This document shows positions 12,018 through 22,732 of a DNA stretch of 64,000 nucleotides, one piece after another. Under the pieces are notes generated by a model, which did no database searches, had not been told where the DNA came from, and was given only the letters and a program-made list of their open reading frames with translations. This stretch comes from Panorpa germanica (lineage: Eukaryota > Arthropoda > Insecta > Mecoptera > Panorpidae), in the NCBI GenBank assembly GCA_963678705.1, contig OY783204.1:28530759-28594758 (forward strand), in the 5' to 3' direction. Each line of letters opens with the position of its first letter. The first letter of the stretch is position 1. The translations under genes were made by a program, and so were the position numbers.

Positions 12018-13695
12018 GACATAAGAATTCAGGCTAAGGCAATAGAGACATATGGAAAGGTACATTGTCGTCTTGATTTTTCTGTAAAGCTACTGAAACA
12101 AAATTACTTGAACTAAAAAAATTAGCATCAGAAAACGTCGTGTTTGAGGAATAAAGGTGCCATTCATCAGAATGCCGATACAGATGGCATGAAATGTATT
12201 CCAATTATGAATAAAGTTTTCAAATATTGAATTCATCATTAGATTAGTGTCATCTATAAGTCATTAAATTCAAATCTAGAACGGTAATAAAAGTGTCATC
12301 CTAGTAGCGTGTGTGTGTGTGTCAAGTGCGAGTGGGGGAGTAGATGGAGAAGGAAAGTGCACAACCAGCTGTCAGTTGCCATGACGCTTTAATTCATGGT
12401 GTTTAAATTTATAGTATTAAATGGCCCCTGCGTTTATAGACTGTGGACGACACATTAACGGAGGATTCATATGAACAATCAGTGTTAATATACATAATTT
12501 ATCTTTATAGCATGGGAAATAATTCAGTGTCAAATGATTATATATATATTTATGTATATATATATACATATATAACTTCTATAAAATATACTATGGGTTC
12601 AGTAATTCATAATTTTTAATTACAAACGAAATTTGAATTGTTCGAATAACCTCCATATGTCAATTACTTGTTAAATATGACTCAATATATGTTTTCCCCA
12701 CTTTTCATTACGTTTTCCAATAATTTCAAAATGTCAATATCAATTATAATTTAATAGCTTTCACACATTGTTATTTGTACGTACATATATATGGGGCAAT
12801 ATTCGTTAACACGTACTGAAAAATCATCTCCTTTTCTCTCTCTCTCTTTTATAAAATATATTTCCAATAAAATGGGGAAATTTTTAAAGGGCGTACAATA
12901 TGCAATATATAAAACGATGGGAAGGGAAAGAGAGGGGTTGATTTTTAACAATGGATATTTCGTTCCTTTATGGCGTGGTAAATCGTTAAATCGTTGAATT
13001 GAAATCATGCCATTCTGACTTTACAATGACCTCATAACAGAGGGTAGAAACCTTCTTTGCACTAATATTAATTTGTTTGAATATAAATTATTTTTATCGA
13101 CGAAGGTGCTATCAAGAATTTTAGATAATATTTTTCTAAATGTATAGTTCAAGATCTGCAGGTTGCCAAGCTCTGATGCATGGAATAAACTTTAGTTTAG
13201 TAATGTTGTATGTTCATGTTTACTAGGGTACTGTAGTGATTTGTTCGGAGCAAACGCAGTTGTGAATGAATCGCTCAGGATTCGAGATCGGTGGTGCAAC
13301 GATATAATGGCCTAGCATCCCGCGGTCGTGGTCCAGGGGTTCGCAAAGCATCCAGTACTGCGTGTCAGATGTGAATATGTGAATAATGAATTTTCTATTA
13401 CATTTGCTTTGAATAATAACCCCGTGAATTGACACACGACTGACATGACACGCCGTCATGTAATATGAATGTTCGTCGTTTGAATCGCGTGAGCCCTAGT
13501 TTCATTTAATGTGATATATACGCATGCGTTATGCACTTGCAACTATATGGGGTTGTGAATATAAATATAGCGGCATTATACTTTTATTAAATGAAATAAT
13601 ATAAAGAATTTCTTTATAAATTACGTTTTGTAAAAGATATTTAAAATAGAAGAAAAATGACCAAGAAACTCGAAGCTCTTTGGCTTTTTGTAAAG
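12018..13695. other. Non-coding sequence with one odd open frame
   Basis: Mostly AT-rich, with a (TA)-rich stretch near 12540-12572. The frame at 13223-13459 (minus, 78 codons) lies in a GC-richer, CpG-containing patch and is discussed under findings. No gene is claimed. Confidence 0.5.
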
Positions 13696-14060
13696 CCGGT
13701 ATCAATCAACGTTTGATCCAAATGCTTGTGAGTCAAATATTGGAAGATTAATATGGCAAGTTCCTGCTACACGGTGGAACGAATGTTTGATCCGAGTGTT
13801 TTATTTATTTTATTAATTTGTTGATATTATTGACACTGACACTGTTTAACAAAAACTTTCAAGTAAATAAAGAAACTTTCAAGTATAAAACCTTCCTTTG
13901 TTGGACGATTCGTGCAGCAGTGCATGATATGTGGATCAAGTGAGTGTTGGGAATAGAAGAATTCCTTTTAACGCAGGTCAAACGACCGACAACAGCTCGA
14001 ACTTCTTCCAACGTGGACGTTGGACACATGACATTTGACACACTTAGTTTCAGCATCGAT
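13696..14060 (-). mobile_element. Element X, copy 1 (non-autonomous DNA transposon)
   Basis: The region matches 53823-54126 in reverse complement. Shared blocks include CACGGTGGAACGAATGTTTG near 13770, GACACTGACACTGTTTAACA near 13830 and CCTTCCTTTGTTGGACGATT near 13892. This copy has about 100 extra bases (about 13925-14020) that the other copy lacks. Strand is given as minus relative to copy 2. A 65-codon minus-strand frame at 13859-14056 crosses the extra segment; it could be a scrap of transposase, but no motif is recognisable. Confidence 0.6.
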
Positions 14061-16095
14061 CACACAAGATATCTTAACTATTTTCGAGAGCCACAGTGTA
14101 CGACCCTGGAGCTCTATTTACATCGAAATTCAATAAATGTCCAGCTAACGCAGTTACGTGTTATTAAGGTTTATCTAACCTGTAAAAGTTACCTGTTACG
14201 TAAACAAAATTACCTATAATAGTAAAAGAGGAATAGATGACGGAAAAAGTGAACAAGAGGAGAAATAATTAGAGATACCATTAGTTTAAGATTAATTGAA
14301 CGAGCTCAAATATAGATTAAAATAGTTTTAAGTTTAATTTAAGTAAAAATGAAATGTAATTTAGATAAATTAATGTAATGGTATACAATACTAGATATAG
14401 TTGAAATACTGAGTCCGATTGCAACGGCAAATGTACACTGAATATGAATAACTTATCAAATTAAATACAAGCCAATTATTTATTAAAAAAATGGCACGTG
14501 GCAATGTTATTTAATATGTGAAATGGATACTCTATATCTGTAGTGGATTCACAATGATTTTGAATGTATATTACATATATAATATGGTGCCGCTGTATTA
14601 AAAATCGATGTATTTGCAATAAAAACATAATTTTTGCACTGCGCACGCTCGGTGCATCCCAATTTCGTTTCCGTAGTCATTCACAACAAAGGACGTAGTG
14701 GAACTTATGCTCAGCTATTGTCAAAGTCTAACAATATAGTTGTAAACTAAAAACATTATTTATAGATGCGAAAAACAGTCGCGTAAGCTACAACAGAATT
14801 AGCTATACACAGTATAACAAGCATAAATTTACATGAATACTTAATCGGGTGTATTTTTTATGGATATGTTAAATTTTGATGGTTATTTTTATGAATTGCG
14901 ATATTTATTACTGGAGAGATAATTTATGAATTTAATTTACTTAATTATATAGCATTTATATGTAAATTTATTGATTTTCTGCAGATATAAAAAGAATAAT
15001 CGCATATTCTTTGCTTTCTTTTAAATTTAACTTTCATCATTAAACTTAATAAAGTATTAATTTGTTCAAAAATAAAAGATAAACATCAAGAGAATGAAAG
15101 AAGAAGAAGAAGAGGATAAAGTAATAGAGATGTGTAATCAGCCCAAATCCAGGATATAGTACGCCATAGCAGGGCGGCAAAGGAAATCATCTTCAAAGCC
15201 TGATAAAATATAGAAGACAGGTGGTTGAAAGCTTCGTGATGAAGTGGACAAATAGGAAAAGAGTGTCGACAGACGCGAACACTGTGGGAACCTTGTAAGG
15301 GTTAGAATGTGACGTCACAGTATCTGACAGTAAAGGCAGACTTACAGCACTTTCATAAAAAACGATCTAATTATTAATCCCTTATAAAACAAATAGCGCG
15401 GTTGAATAAAAACATTTTATAAGCAACAACCCTTTTAAAATATTTTTTATAAAAAAAAAACGACACCCTAAAAAAACATTTAATAAACACCCAAAACTTT
15501 CACCCTTTAATATAAGAGGGTATTTAACTTTGAAAAAGTGACATCTGTATTATAAAACCTGAAATGTAATAAATAGATTCGCATCATAAAGTAGGAATAT
15601 TTTCTATATATAGGTTATGAAAAGTAAATATAATTATTTCTGATCAGTTATGAAATTTTCTATTAAAATATTGTTTTTGTTATAAAATGCCCGGAAGGCA
15701 AATTTTAATAATATTTTTGTTGTTCGTTACTGGTTGATAAATAAGTTTGTCAATATGCAACAAACAAAGGAAGATTTGTAGGGGCTTAAAACAATTACCC
15801 CCGTGTAGAAATATAATAAGGCAATAACCTTCATATGATGTTGACTGTAGTGTAGTTTTATTAGAAATAAAATAATAATTTGTGCAGGTATGAGTAATGA
15901 AGGGTAGCCCCCCCTCTCTTAATCCAAAACGTTGTATTAATCAATGCCGATAACTCCATGGCCTAGTTTCCTGCTTTCTACTCGTAGATATCCTTGCTTT
16001 ATATCAAGGTGACCGTATTTCGTCCTTTATATATAAGTTACTGTCCCAGTTGTTTCATTTACCACCCTGAGCTTCCATTACCGCCCTTATCTCTT
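14061..16095. other. Non-coding sequence
   Basis: No gene recognised. The stretch at 15100-15310 is GC-richer than its surroundings and contains a CRE palindrome (listed separately). It may be an old repeat, but I cannot place it. Confidence 0.55.
15310..15317. promoter_or_regulatory. CRE palindrome TGACGTCA
   Basis: Exact match to the CREB/ATF consensus, one of five in the window. The match is visible; function is inferred. Confidence 0.25.
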
Positions 16096-16128
16096 TGTAA
16101 ACAATAAACACTGATTGGTCACGTGACC
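16096..16128. promoter_or_regulatory. Compact cluster of forkhead, CCAAT and CACGTG motifs
   Basis: Within 33 bp lie TGTAAACA (16096-16103, forkhead consensus), an overlapping AACAAT (16100-16105, SOX core), ATTGG (16114-16118, inverted CCAAT box) and the 12-bp palindrome GGTCACGTGACC (16117-16128). The palindrome contains GTCACGTGAC, the extended E-box preferred by MITF/TFE and USF-type bHLH-Zip factors. The density is unusual for such AT-rich DNA and is compatible with an enhancer. No expression evidence is available. Confidence 0.35.
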
Positions 16129-16817
16129 GGTGACATCTCATTTCATGGATTTACGTCTCCCACACACGAACTGCTGAGAACAATCAATGTGAACAAAGAA
16201 CATTTTCTGATAATGTATAAAGCTCACAATAGAGCTTTTTTTTAAACTCAAATACCCTATTTATTTTTTGTCTAAAGCTTTAAGAGTAAGATCTTTATAC
16301 TCGTAAGACTAATGCTTTTTGGATAGCCTTGTGTATTATTAATTGTTTTTGTTAAATATAACAAATTCTGGTAACATTATTCAAGTTTCTAACACAGGGT
16401 GTTCTACGATCAACAGAAATAACACTTTTAAAAGCTCTACTACTTAAAAGCTCTGCTACTATATTTAAATAAAAGGCAGACACGGGCTTTGTCCACATTA
16501 CGCATGCGTTTAACTTTGAAATGGTAGCGCTGGCATGACACACGATAATTAAAAGTGTATGTTAATTTGTACAAGTAATTTAACATCGTATTTTATGCTT
16601 TTTTATCATTGTAATGAATCTAGCTTTAATTAAATTTGACATTAGATTAGATTAGTTGTAGTTTAGTTAAAGTTTTATGTAATAGATGGCAGAGATGAAG
16701 ATGTAATTAAATAGTTTTAATCACGATAGATTTGTGCGTGGTATTTTAACAATTTAAACTAATTACTTGAAATGATTTATTTTTATGCATATTTCCTCTT
16801 GCTCTACCTTTCCTAAG

Positions 16818-16895
16818 TACATAATATTATTGGAAAAGAGAGGACGCGAAAAAATGTGTGATTGTGGAAAGGAAGATGAGAAATTGGAGCATATT
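16818..16895 (+). pseudogene. LINE ORF2 C-terminal zinc-finger fragment
   Basis: An open stretch reads YIILLEKRGREKMCDCGKED and continues EKLEH. The C-x-C-x8-H spacing is that of the zinc knuckle near the C-terminus of Jockey/I/R1-type retrotransposon ORF2. In intact copies the His is followed after four residues by a last Cys. Here the frame is cut two residues after the His by MITE M1. Only about 26 codons remain. The flank after the MITE (17018-17160) contains GATTGTAAAACCGGA, reminiscent of the GTAAAGCCG block at the 3' end of LINE family B, so it may be the tail of the same insertion. Confidence 0.5.
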
Positions 16896-17017
16896 AATTG
16901 CCTTACAAATAAACCTATTATAAAATTTTTACCAGGTATAAACTAAAAATATGCCTGACAGGACGGGCTTTATACTTGGTATAAATTTTATACCAGGCTT
17001 ATTTGTAAGGCGGTTAG
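16894..17017. mobile_element. MITE M, copy 1
   Basis: A 124-bp inverted-repeat element. Its right end, GTAAGGCGGTTAG, is the exact reverse complement of the left end of copy 2 (CTAACCGCCTTAC at 22612). The arms CCTTACAAATAAACCT...TTATAAAATTT and their complements make up most of its length, so it is nearly a perfect foldback apart from a short centre around GCCTGACAGGACGGGC. It has no coding capacity. It sits inside the LINE finger fragment ending at 16895. Confidence 0.7.
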
Positions 17018-19026
17018 AGTATTAGGCGTATTAAGAGTATTAAGAGAAGAAGATAAATGAGAGGCAGATATATTTTAATTATAAATTAGTTTTTACTTTC
17101 AAAATAGGTTAAATTTAAATAAGATTAAATAGAACGTAAAGGAGATTGTAAAACCGGAACTATATATGCATAATACTTGTACAGTAAATCGGTGGAAGAG
17201 TATCAATATCTTATTGAACTCTTGTTCTTAAAAAAGTTGCCTACGACTCGTATGGTCAGAGAATTCTCAATCGCAGTTATTTAACGACTACTATAATCAA
17301 TGTAATCGATAAAATACCAAACAAATTCGCATGTTTTGCCTGTGTCTGTGTGTGTGTGCTTACAATTCTTTGTACAATAAAGAAAGAGTACGGGTAAAGT
17401 TTAAAGTATACCTCTTCAACAAAAAAATATGCAACAAGATTTTATGCAATAGTATTTAAATGAAAATCAACGTAATTAAATTACCTTCTTTGAATGGATG
17501 AATATAATACCTGTTTATATTGTTATAGTATACCTATACAGGTATTCCTTTACTTTTACCTGGTGTTTTACCGTCTACTTTATTCATTATACTCTCAGAG
17601 CGATACTATGCATCTAGTACACCAGGTATAGTGCTATAACACTGCAACGCCCGCGTCGTATACCTAACTAGACCTGGAGCATCATAGATGGGTGCTTATA
17701 GTCTGCATGATTAAACTAATTAAATTTTTGTTCAACAAATTGTTATTAGCTCTGGTATATATAATAATATGCACAGGCTTGTTTTAGTACGAGTATCAAA
17801 AGCATTGAAGGAAAATAATTGGTTTTAATGAAATATTATATTTAATATCTTTTTCTATCTTTAATGTGTCTTAAAGCTGCTTAAAGGAACGGTATAATTA
17901 ATTATTTTACGATGATTAAAAAATGTATGACGATTAAACAATGAACTGAAGCATATACCAATTCTTCTAATGAATAAAAATATAACCTGTTTCGTGTGAA
18001 AGGAATAAAATTGTAAATGGCAACTATATGTAATAGTGCTAATAAATAATGTTGCTTTTTGTAAGATTAGTAGGAAAGTGTGTTTTGAAATATTTGCGTT
18101 AATGTTCTTTATACCACTTAAAGGCAATATTTTACGTTACAATTTAAGTTGATGGAATAGGTTTATTTGCTCGTTGGCCACACCTGATATAAAGATCACA
18201 AGATTAAGATTATACCATAAGATGAAGCGCTTAATAATAAGAATATTATAATATCGTAATTACCTATTAGAGAATCTAATTAATTTTGAATTAAATTATT
18301 ATAAGTAAATAAACTAAGATTTTAAACTTTTCTTAATAATACTTAAAATAGATAATATGTTATTTAATTTTATATAGAAAATTTCTAACATGATTTTCAT
18401 TGTGGAAAATGATATTTATAATGAAAATATAATTGCATTTTCACTCTTTCTATGATAATCTTTAATATTATAACGTACGAGTAAGAAATGAAAATTTCAA
18501 GATGTTATACGATGCTTTGTGTATGATATTCTTAATATAAAACTTAAGAAAAGTGTTGGATAGAATCAGGTTAGATTGAAGTGGAACTTACCACTTAATA
18601 ACGGAACATAAAAACAAAGTCAATACAAAATAATATCTGTTAAAACATAAAATATTTATAGTTAAAAACAAAACTGAAAATTTGATATATTAAAAAACTA
18701 CTACATTTTAGTTTTTACTGGTAAATATGACATGGATTTTTCCATTTACAAAGTTGGAAAAACATTTCCGTAAAAACAAATTGAGATAAATATAGAGTTA
18801 AAACGTTTCAACTAAAAATACAAGTAGAACTAATGTATAAATACTTATAATTCGTTTATTAAATAAAAACTATTTTTCTCGGTATTTCAAGTAAATATGA
18901 AACTACCCTATTACACAGTACAGAGTATGAGTCGTCTACCATAACACAGTTCCGGCACATATCTCAATAAAGTTAAAAAGTTTAAACTGTCTGCCCCATC
19001 GTGACGTAACTAAATATCTTTATCTC
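17018..19026. other. Non-coding sequence
   Basis: 17018-17160 may be 3'-untranslated LINE sequence. From there on the region is AT-rich. No gene recognised, including the low-complexity minus-strand frame at 17861-18127. Confidence 0.5.
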
Positions 19027-19262
19027 TCTACGTGGTTCGTAGTTCGTAGCCCGTAGCTCGTAGCGCTGTAGAACCATCATGAATGGGGGTTACGGTTTTT
19101 GAAGCTACTATACAGCTATATTATATGGGATGTTTCTTATAATGTCTGTAACATAGTCGTTAGCCCGGCATGTGGCAACGAAAAGAGTTACGATGTATGA
19201 TTCTTCTAAGAATGCTGTTACGAGTGAAGCTACGGGGTACGGCGCTACGCCGCTACGTCATG
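19027..19262. mobile_element. CGTAG-rich foldback/MITE-like element
   Basis: The left end holds about five tandem 7-mers of the form YYCGTAG (GTTCGTAGTTCGTAGCCCG and onward, 19033-19068). The right end (19220-19256) holds the complementary series built on CTACG (GCTACGGGGTACGGCGCTAC and onward). Such inverted subterminal repeat arrays around a non-coding centre are typical of foldback or hAT-like MITEs. A target duplication was not identified. This is one of the most CpG-rich stretches of the window. Confidence 0.5.
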
Positions 19263-19492
19263 ACCAAGGAAAAGGAAATGTGTGAAATAGAAATGAAGTA
19301 TGGCGTCTAGCTTTGAAAGTGACTTAGTTTTAACAAAGGACAATTGTATAAAATACAATGCAAAAATAAATTATGTTCCACGAATATGTAAAATACATTT
19401 GCTTAAAGAAAATAATATGTGAGAAAGTTTGATTGTTAAGGCACTTAAAATTAGTCGGAGTTAAGCATTCCAAATAATCAGCTGATACCAAT

Positions 19493-19898
19493 ACTAAAGC
19501 CATAGTTTGCCCAACTAAAATGGCCAAGAAGATTAATAACAATGACCTCAAGACTAAGAAGGAATCATACTGGAGCTCCGAAACATCTAGCAAGAAACAA
19601 AATCATTCCAACCCCTAAATGCAAATGTGGTGAAGAGGAGGCAGACCCTAACCACATTCTGTGGCAATGTAAAAATACAGCAATGGCAAGAAATGAACTC
19701 CGAAGGGCGGTGCTACAGACTTCGCAGACGCTTCCCGTTAACACCACCTTTTGGATAGAGACACCGAAATTTATAAAAGCAGTACCCATGATTAGATCAT
19801 CTTTGTTGTCTGAATATAAAGTATAAGAAGAAGCAGAACAATATTAGGGGCGATAAAAGGCTACGTGCCTAGGAAGCCTGAGAAATTATACATAAAAA
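19493..19898 (+). mobile_element. LINE family A, 5'-truncated insertion with target duplication
   Basis: The insertion is flanked by AATCAGCTGATAC(C/T)AAT at 19476-19492 and 19899-19915, a 17-bp target-site duplication with one mismatch. It ends in ATAAAAAAA directly before the right copy. This is the layout of target-primed reverse transcription that stopped early, leaving the last 400 or so bases of the element. A 3'-untranslated part follows the ORF stop at 19824-19826 and shares GGGGCGATAAAAG and CGTGCCTAGGAA with copy 1. Confidence 0.8.
19494..19826 (+). pseudogene. LINE family A ORF2, C-terminal fragment
   Basis: This is the 3' end of a Jockey/I-like retrotransposon ORF2, the enzyme carrying endonuclease and reverse transcriptase. 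Only the tail after the RT domain remains. The finger CKCGEEEADPNHILWQC (codons at about 19620-19670) has the full C-x-C-x8-H-x4-C pattern. Upstream, KWPRRLITMTSRLRR resembles the stretch that precedes the finger in this clade. An in-frame TAG at 19503-19505 reads where a Trp would fit, so even the retained piece is interrupted near its left end. From the ATG at 19542 the frame is open for 94 codons, but that ATG is internal to the original ORF and not a real start. Confidence 0.7.
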
Positions 19899-19915
19899 AA
19901 TCAGCTGATACTAAT

Positions 19916-21028
19916 GAATCAATATAAATTCATTCAAGCAAAGGCGCTATACGTATTTAACCAGAATTCAATTTCCTTTATTAATATTTACAAAACTACA
20001 TATACGCACCTTCCTCCCCATCGTTTTCTTCCGCTTTTCAATATGCACATATACTTACTACTCTTCAACCCTTCATTCACTACCCTTTCACTATAATAAA
20101 TTTCAAACTACTACCACTATTTTCTTATTCGACTCCCGTTATTCGTCTTACTAGGGATTTTCTTTTGTTTCCCAGACTTTTCACTCCTGTTTTTATTCCT
20201 ATTTTTTTTCTTTTTCATTTTTTATGCTGCATATAAAAAGGAATAGATGGACTATATTAAGAACTAAAAAACTATACATACATAACTAGCAGAAGTCTAT
20301 CGCTTGGACTATGAACATACACACACACACATTTATTTCAGAATATTTATTCGGCGAGAAAAATAACTTGGAAGTTCTGTTAAAACTTTTTTAAATACTG
20401 CTGAGAATTTCTGGATAAAATTTCTAGAGTAGACTGTACTTTACTTGACATGGAAGGCTGTCGTGTGTGTATTGTCCTAATTATCATCTTAACATATTTA
20501 GTTGTAGACAAATTATTATCAACTAACTAAATATTTGTTGAACGTATTGTATTGTATTTACAAATTAAATTAAAGAAAATCCGCTGTATCGTTATCCTGA
20601 TCACCAGATCGTCCCATAATGGATTTGGCAATAGCAATAATTTTCGTTCCCTTGACTTGCCGGTTTGTGCAAAGACATGGGGATGAGTGAGAGGATGCGG
20701 GGAGAGGCTACCCCCTTTACTGCCCATACTAAACTGAACTTTACAACATAGTGGTCGAGTATTCTGAATTCAGAATGGGCTCTGGACTCCAGCAATGTCC
20801 CGGTTCTGGAAATCCACGATCTGTGAATGTTGGAAATGATGCGGAGAGAAAAATGAGTAAAAAAAAGAAAGAAAAACATTTTCGAGAATATTTTCTTTAT
20901 GACTTGCCGTACTAAAAATATGATAACTGCAGTTTTGCATTTTTATAGTTAGTTTATTTGTTTTTAAGTTTTTTGTTAAGAACCCTCTACACCGCGAGAT
21001 TCTACAATGCGCATTCCTACAACACGAG
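19916..21028. other. Non-coding sequence
   Basis: No gene recognised. 20640-20830 is GC-richer and spans two overlapping minus-strand frames (20527-20727 and 20601-20879) without recognisable motifs. Confidence 0.55.
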
Positions 21029-21048
21029 TTAAAGAGATATCTCTTTAA
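21029..21048. repeat. 20-bp perfect palindrome
   Basis: TTAAAGAGATATCTCTTTAA reads the same on both strands with no spacer. It could be a dimer binding site or the apex of an old inverted repeat; the flanks ACACGAG and TAACGAG are also similar to each other. Confidence 0.5.
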
Positions 21049-22104
21049 TAACGAGATGGATTAGCAGTATGCAAATATGATGAAATTTAGTAAACGATAA
21101 ATCTTTCAATATTTCGTCGAAGCAAATATATGAAAGTAGTTATTAACAAATACAAAATTGTAAATAAAGGGTTAACGAACGGACTGCAATTAAGGGATGA
21201 AACAAACCTACTGCAGTAGCACTTCAAATAGTGTTTTAAACACGTTTCTACAGTTGTTCTGGATTATGTATAATGCCCTCTTCAGATTTATAGCAAAAAA
21301 GTATTAGTCTTCGGACTTAGGGGATGGTAATATAGAGATTTAAATAAGGGAGGGAAAAATACGAGTATAACAACACACACAATGACAAACAAAAAAATAT
21401 TTGTATTGTATTTTGTGAAGTATGTTTGTTATACATATGTAGTTATGTATATAAAAACACTAATCCTAAGCAAATATGAATAAATATTTAAAAGAGACCA
21501 TTACAAGTGTTTGCATATAGAAATATATCATTGGGTAGTTCCCTGCATGTGGGACATTCCATGTCAAATTATTACGAATTATTGAAAATAATAGGAGACG
21601 TTTATTTAACAAAACGCCAACTTCAAAAAACTAAATTTAAATTTTGTAATTTTATCTATGAAGAATACAAATTTTTATGAATATCAAATTTAATACAGGA
21701 ACTTTATGAAAATTTGATAAGTTACAAAAATCGTAGTCACAGAGCTCATAAAAAAATTATTGAGTATGTCGTTATTGAGATATTATTATTTAAAAGATGA
21801 TTTTTTCAATTAACTGGAGAGATGAATCGACACTAGTAGAATATGCTAGCTACGAAATAAGCGCGGTTATTTGGTTAAGTCGGCACCCAGTAAACAATTT
21901 GGTGAAGTGCAATTTGGTCCTATTTTGTGACGTTTCTATCATTATTGCACTCTTCAATTATAGTTCGCATCTATTTGAACTTTAATCTATCCTTCACCCT
22001 TAGTTTTAGTTCAAGTATAATACTAATGTCTTTATATGTAAATCAAAGTAAAAATAAGAATATATCCTCATATACATTTAAATATGAATTAAAAAAATGG
22101 TAGT
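21049..22104. other. AT-rich non-coding sequence
   Basis: No gene recognised. The open frame at 21797-21985 shows no domain. Confidence 0.55.
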
Positions 22105-22204
22105 ACATACCACAGCGCAGTCAAATGAGAACCGTACTATTATTATAAGCCAGTAACAAAGCACTCCTCTTACCTGAAACAAAACAAAAAGACATTAAAA
22201 AAAA
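22105..22204 (-). promoter_or_regulatory. Candidate recursive splice site 2 with short cryptic exon
   Basis: On the minus strand a T-rich tract (TCTTTTTGTTTTGTTTCAG) runs straight into GTAAGAGG; the junction lies between 22174 and 22173. The left half is a strong 3' splice site and the right half a near-consensus 5' splice site. Sixty-three bases further on (exon end 22111) GTATGTAC offers a second donor. Short cryptic exons that help define ratchet points before being spliced out are known in Drosophila. The site is 33 kb downstream of site 3 and 13.5 kb upstream of site 1 on the same strand. Confidence 0.5.
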
Positions 22205-22611
22205 AAGAATAACAAGAATAATTGTCGGACATTATGCATTTGATTTAGATTATAAATGGATAAAGTATAAAAGAAAATAATAAAAAAAAAAATGATTATG
22301 AAAATAGAGCTTAATATACAAAAGAATAAAATAATGTATTTTAATGGAAAATATGCAAATTTCTACAATTAGTTTACTACTGTCTACTGTGAGAGATATT
22401 TTGATAAAATATTTAACAAAAGAAAATTATATAAATATAAAATGAGGAAAATTATACAGTGAATAATTATATTATACGAGTATATAATAGGAAAATATAA
22501 TTTGAATATGGGGCAGTAAAAGTTTTATTTTTATGGGCACCGTTGAACAACATCTACCCAATAAATTACTAGATGAGATAACCAACACTTAATAGATTTA
22601 CTTAGTTAACA
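22205..22611. other. A-rich non-coding sequence
   Basis: Nothing recognised beyond long A/T tracts. Confidence 0.6.
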
Positions 22612-22732
22612 CTAACCGCCTTACAAATAAACCTGTTATAAAATTTATACTCGATATAAAACTGATAATAAGCCTGTCCAGAAGGGCTTTATACCTGGTA
22701 TAAATTTTGTAACAGGTTTATTTGTAAGGCGG
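22612..22732. mobile_element. MITE M, copy 2
   Basis: A 121-bp foldback beginning CTAACCGCCTTACAAATAAA and ending in TTTATTTGTAAGGCGG. Arms include CCTGTTATAAAATTTATAC and its near complement. The centre, around GCCTGTCCAGAAGGGC, is the counterpart of the copy 1 centre. It is non-coding. Flanks AACA and CAAAAG give no clear target duplication. Confidence 0.7.

Noticed and set aside
14160-14220. Two minus-strand CAG|GT junctions
   Set aside because: Pyrimidine tracts are poor and the donors GTAACT and GTTAGA are weak.
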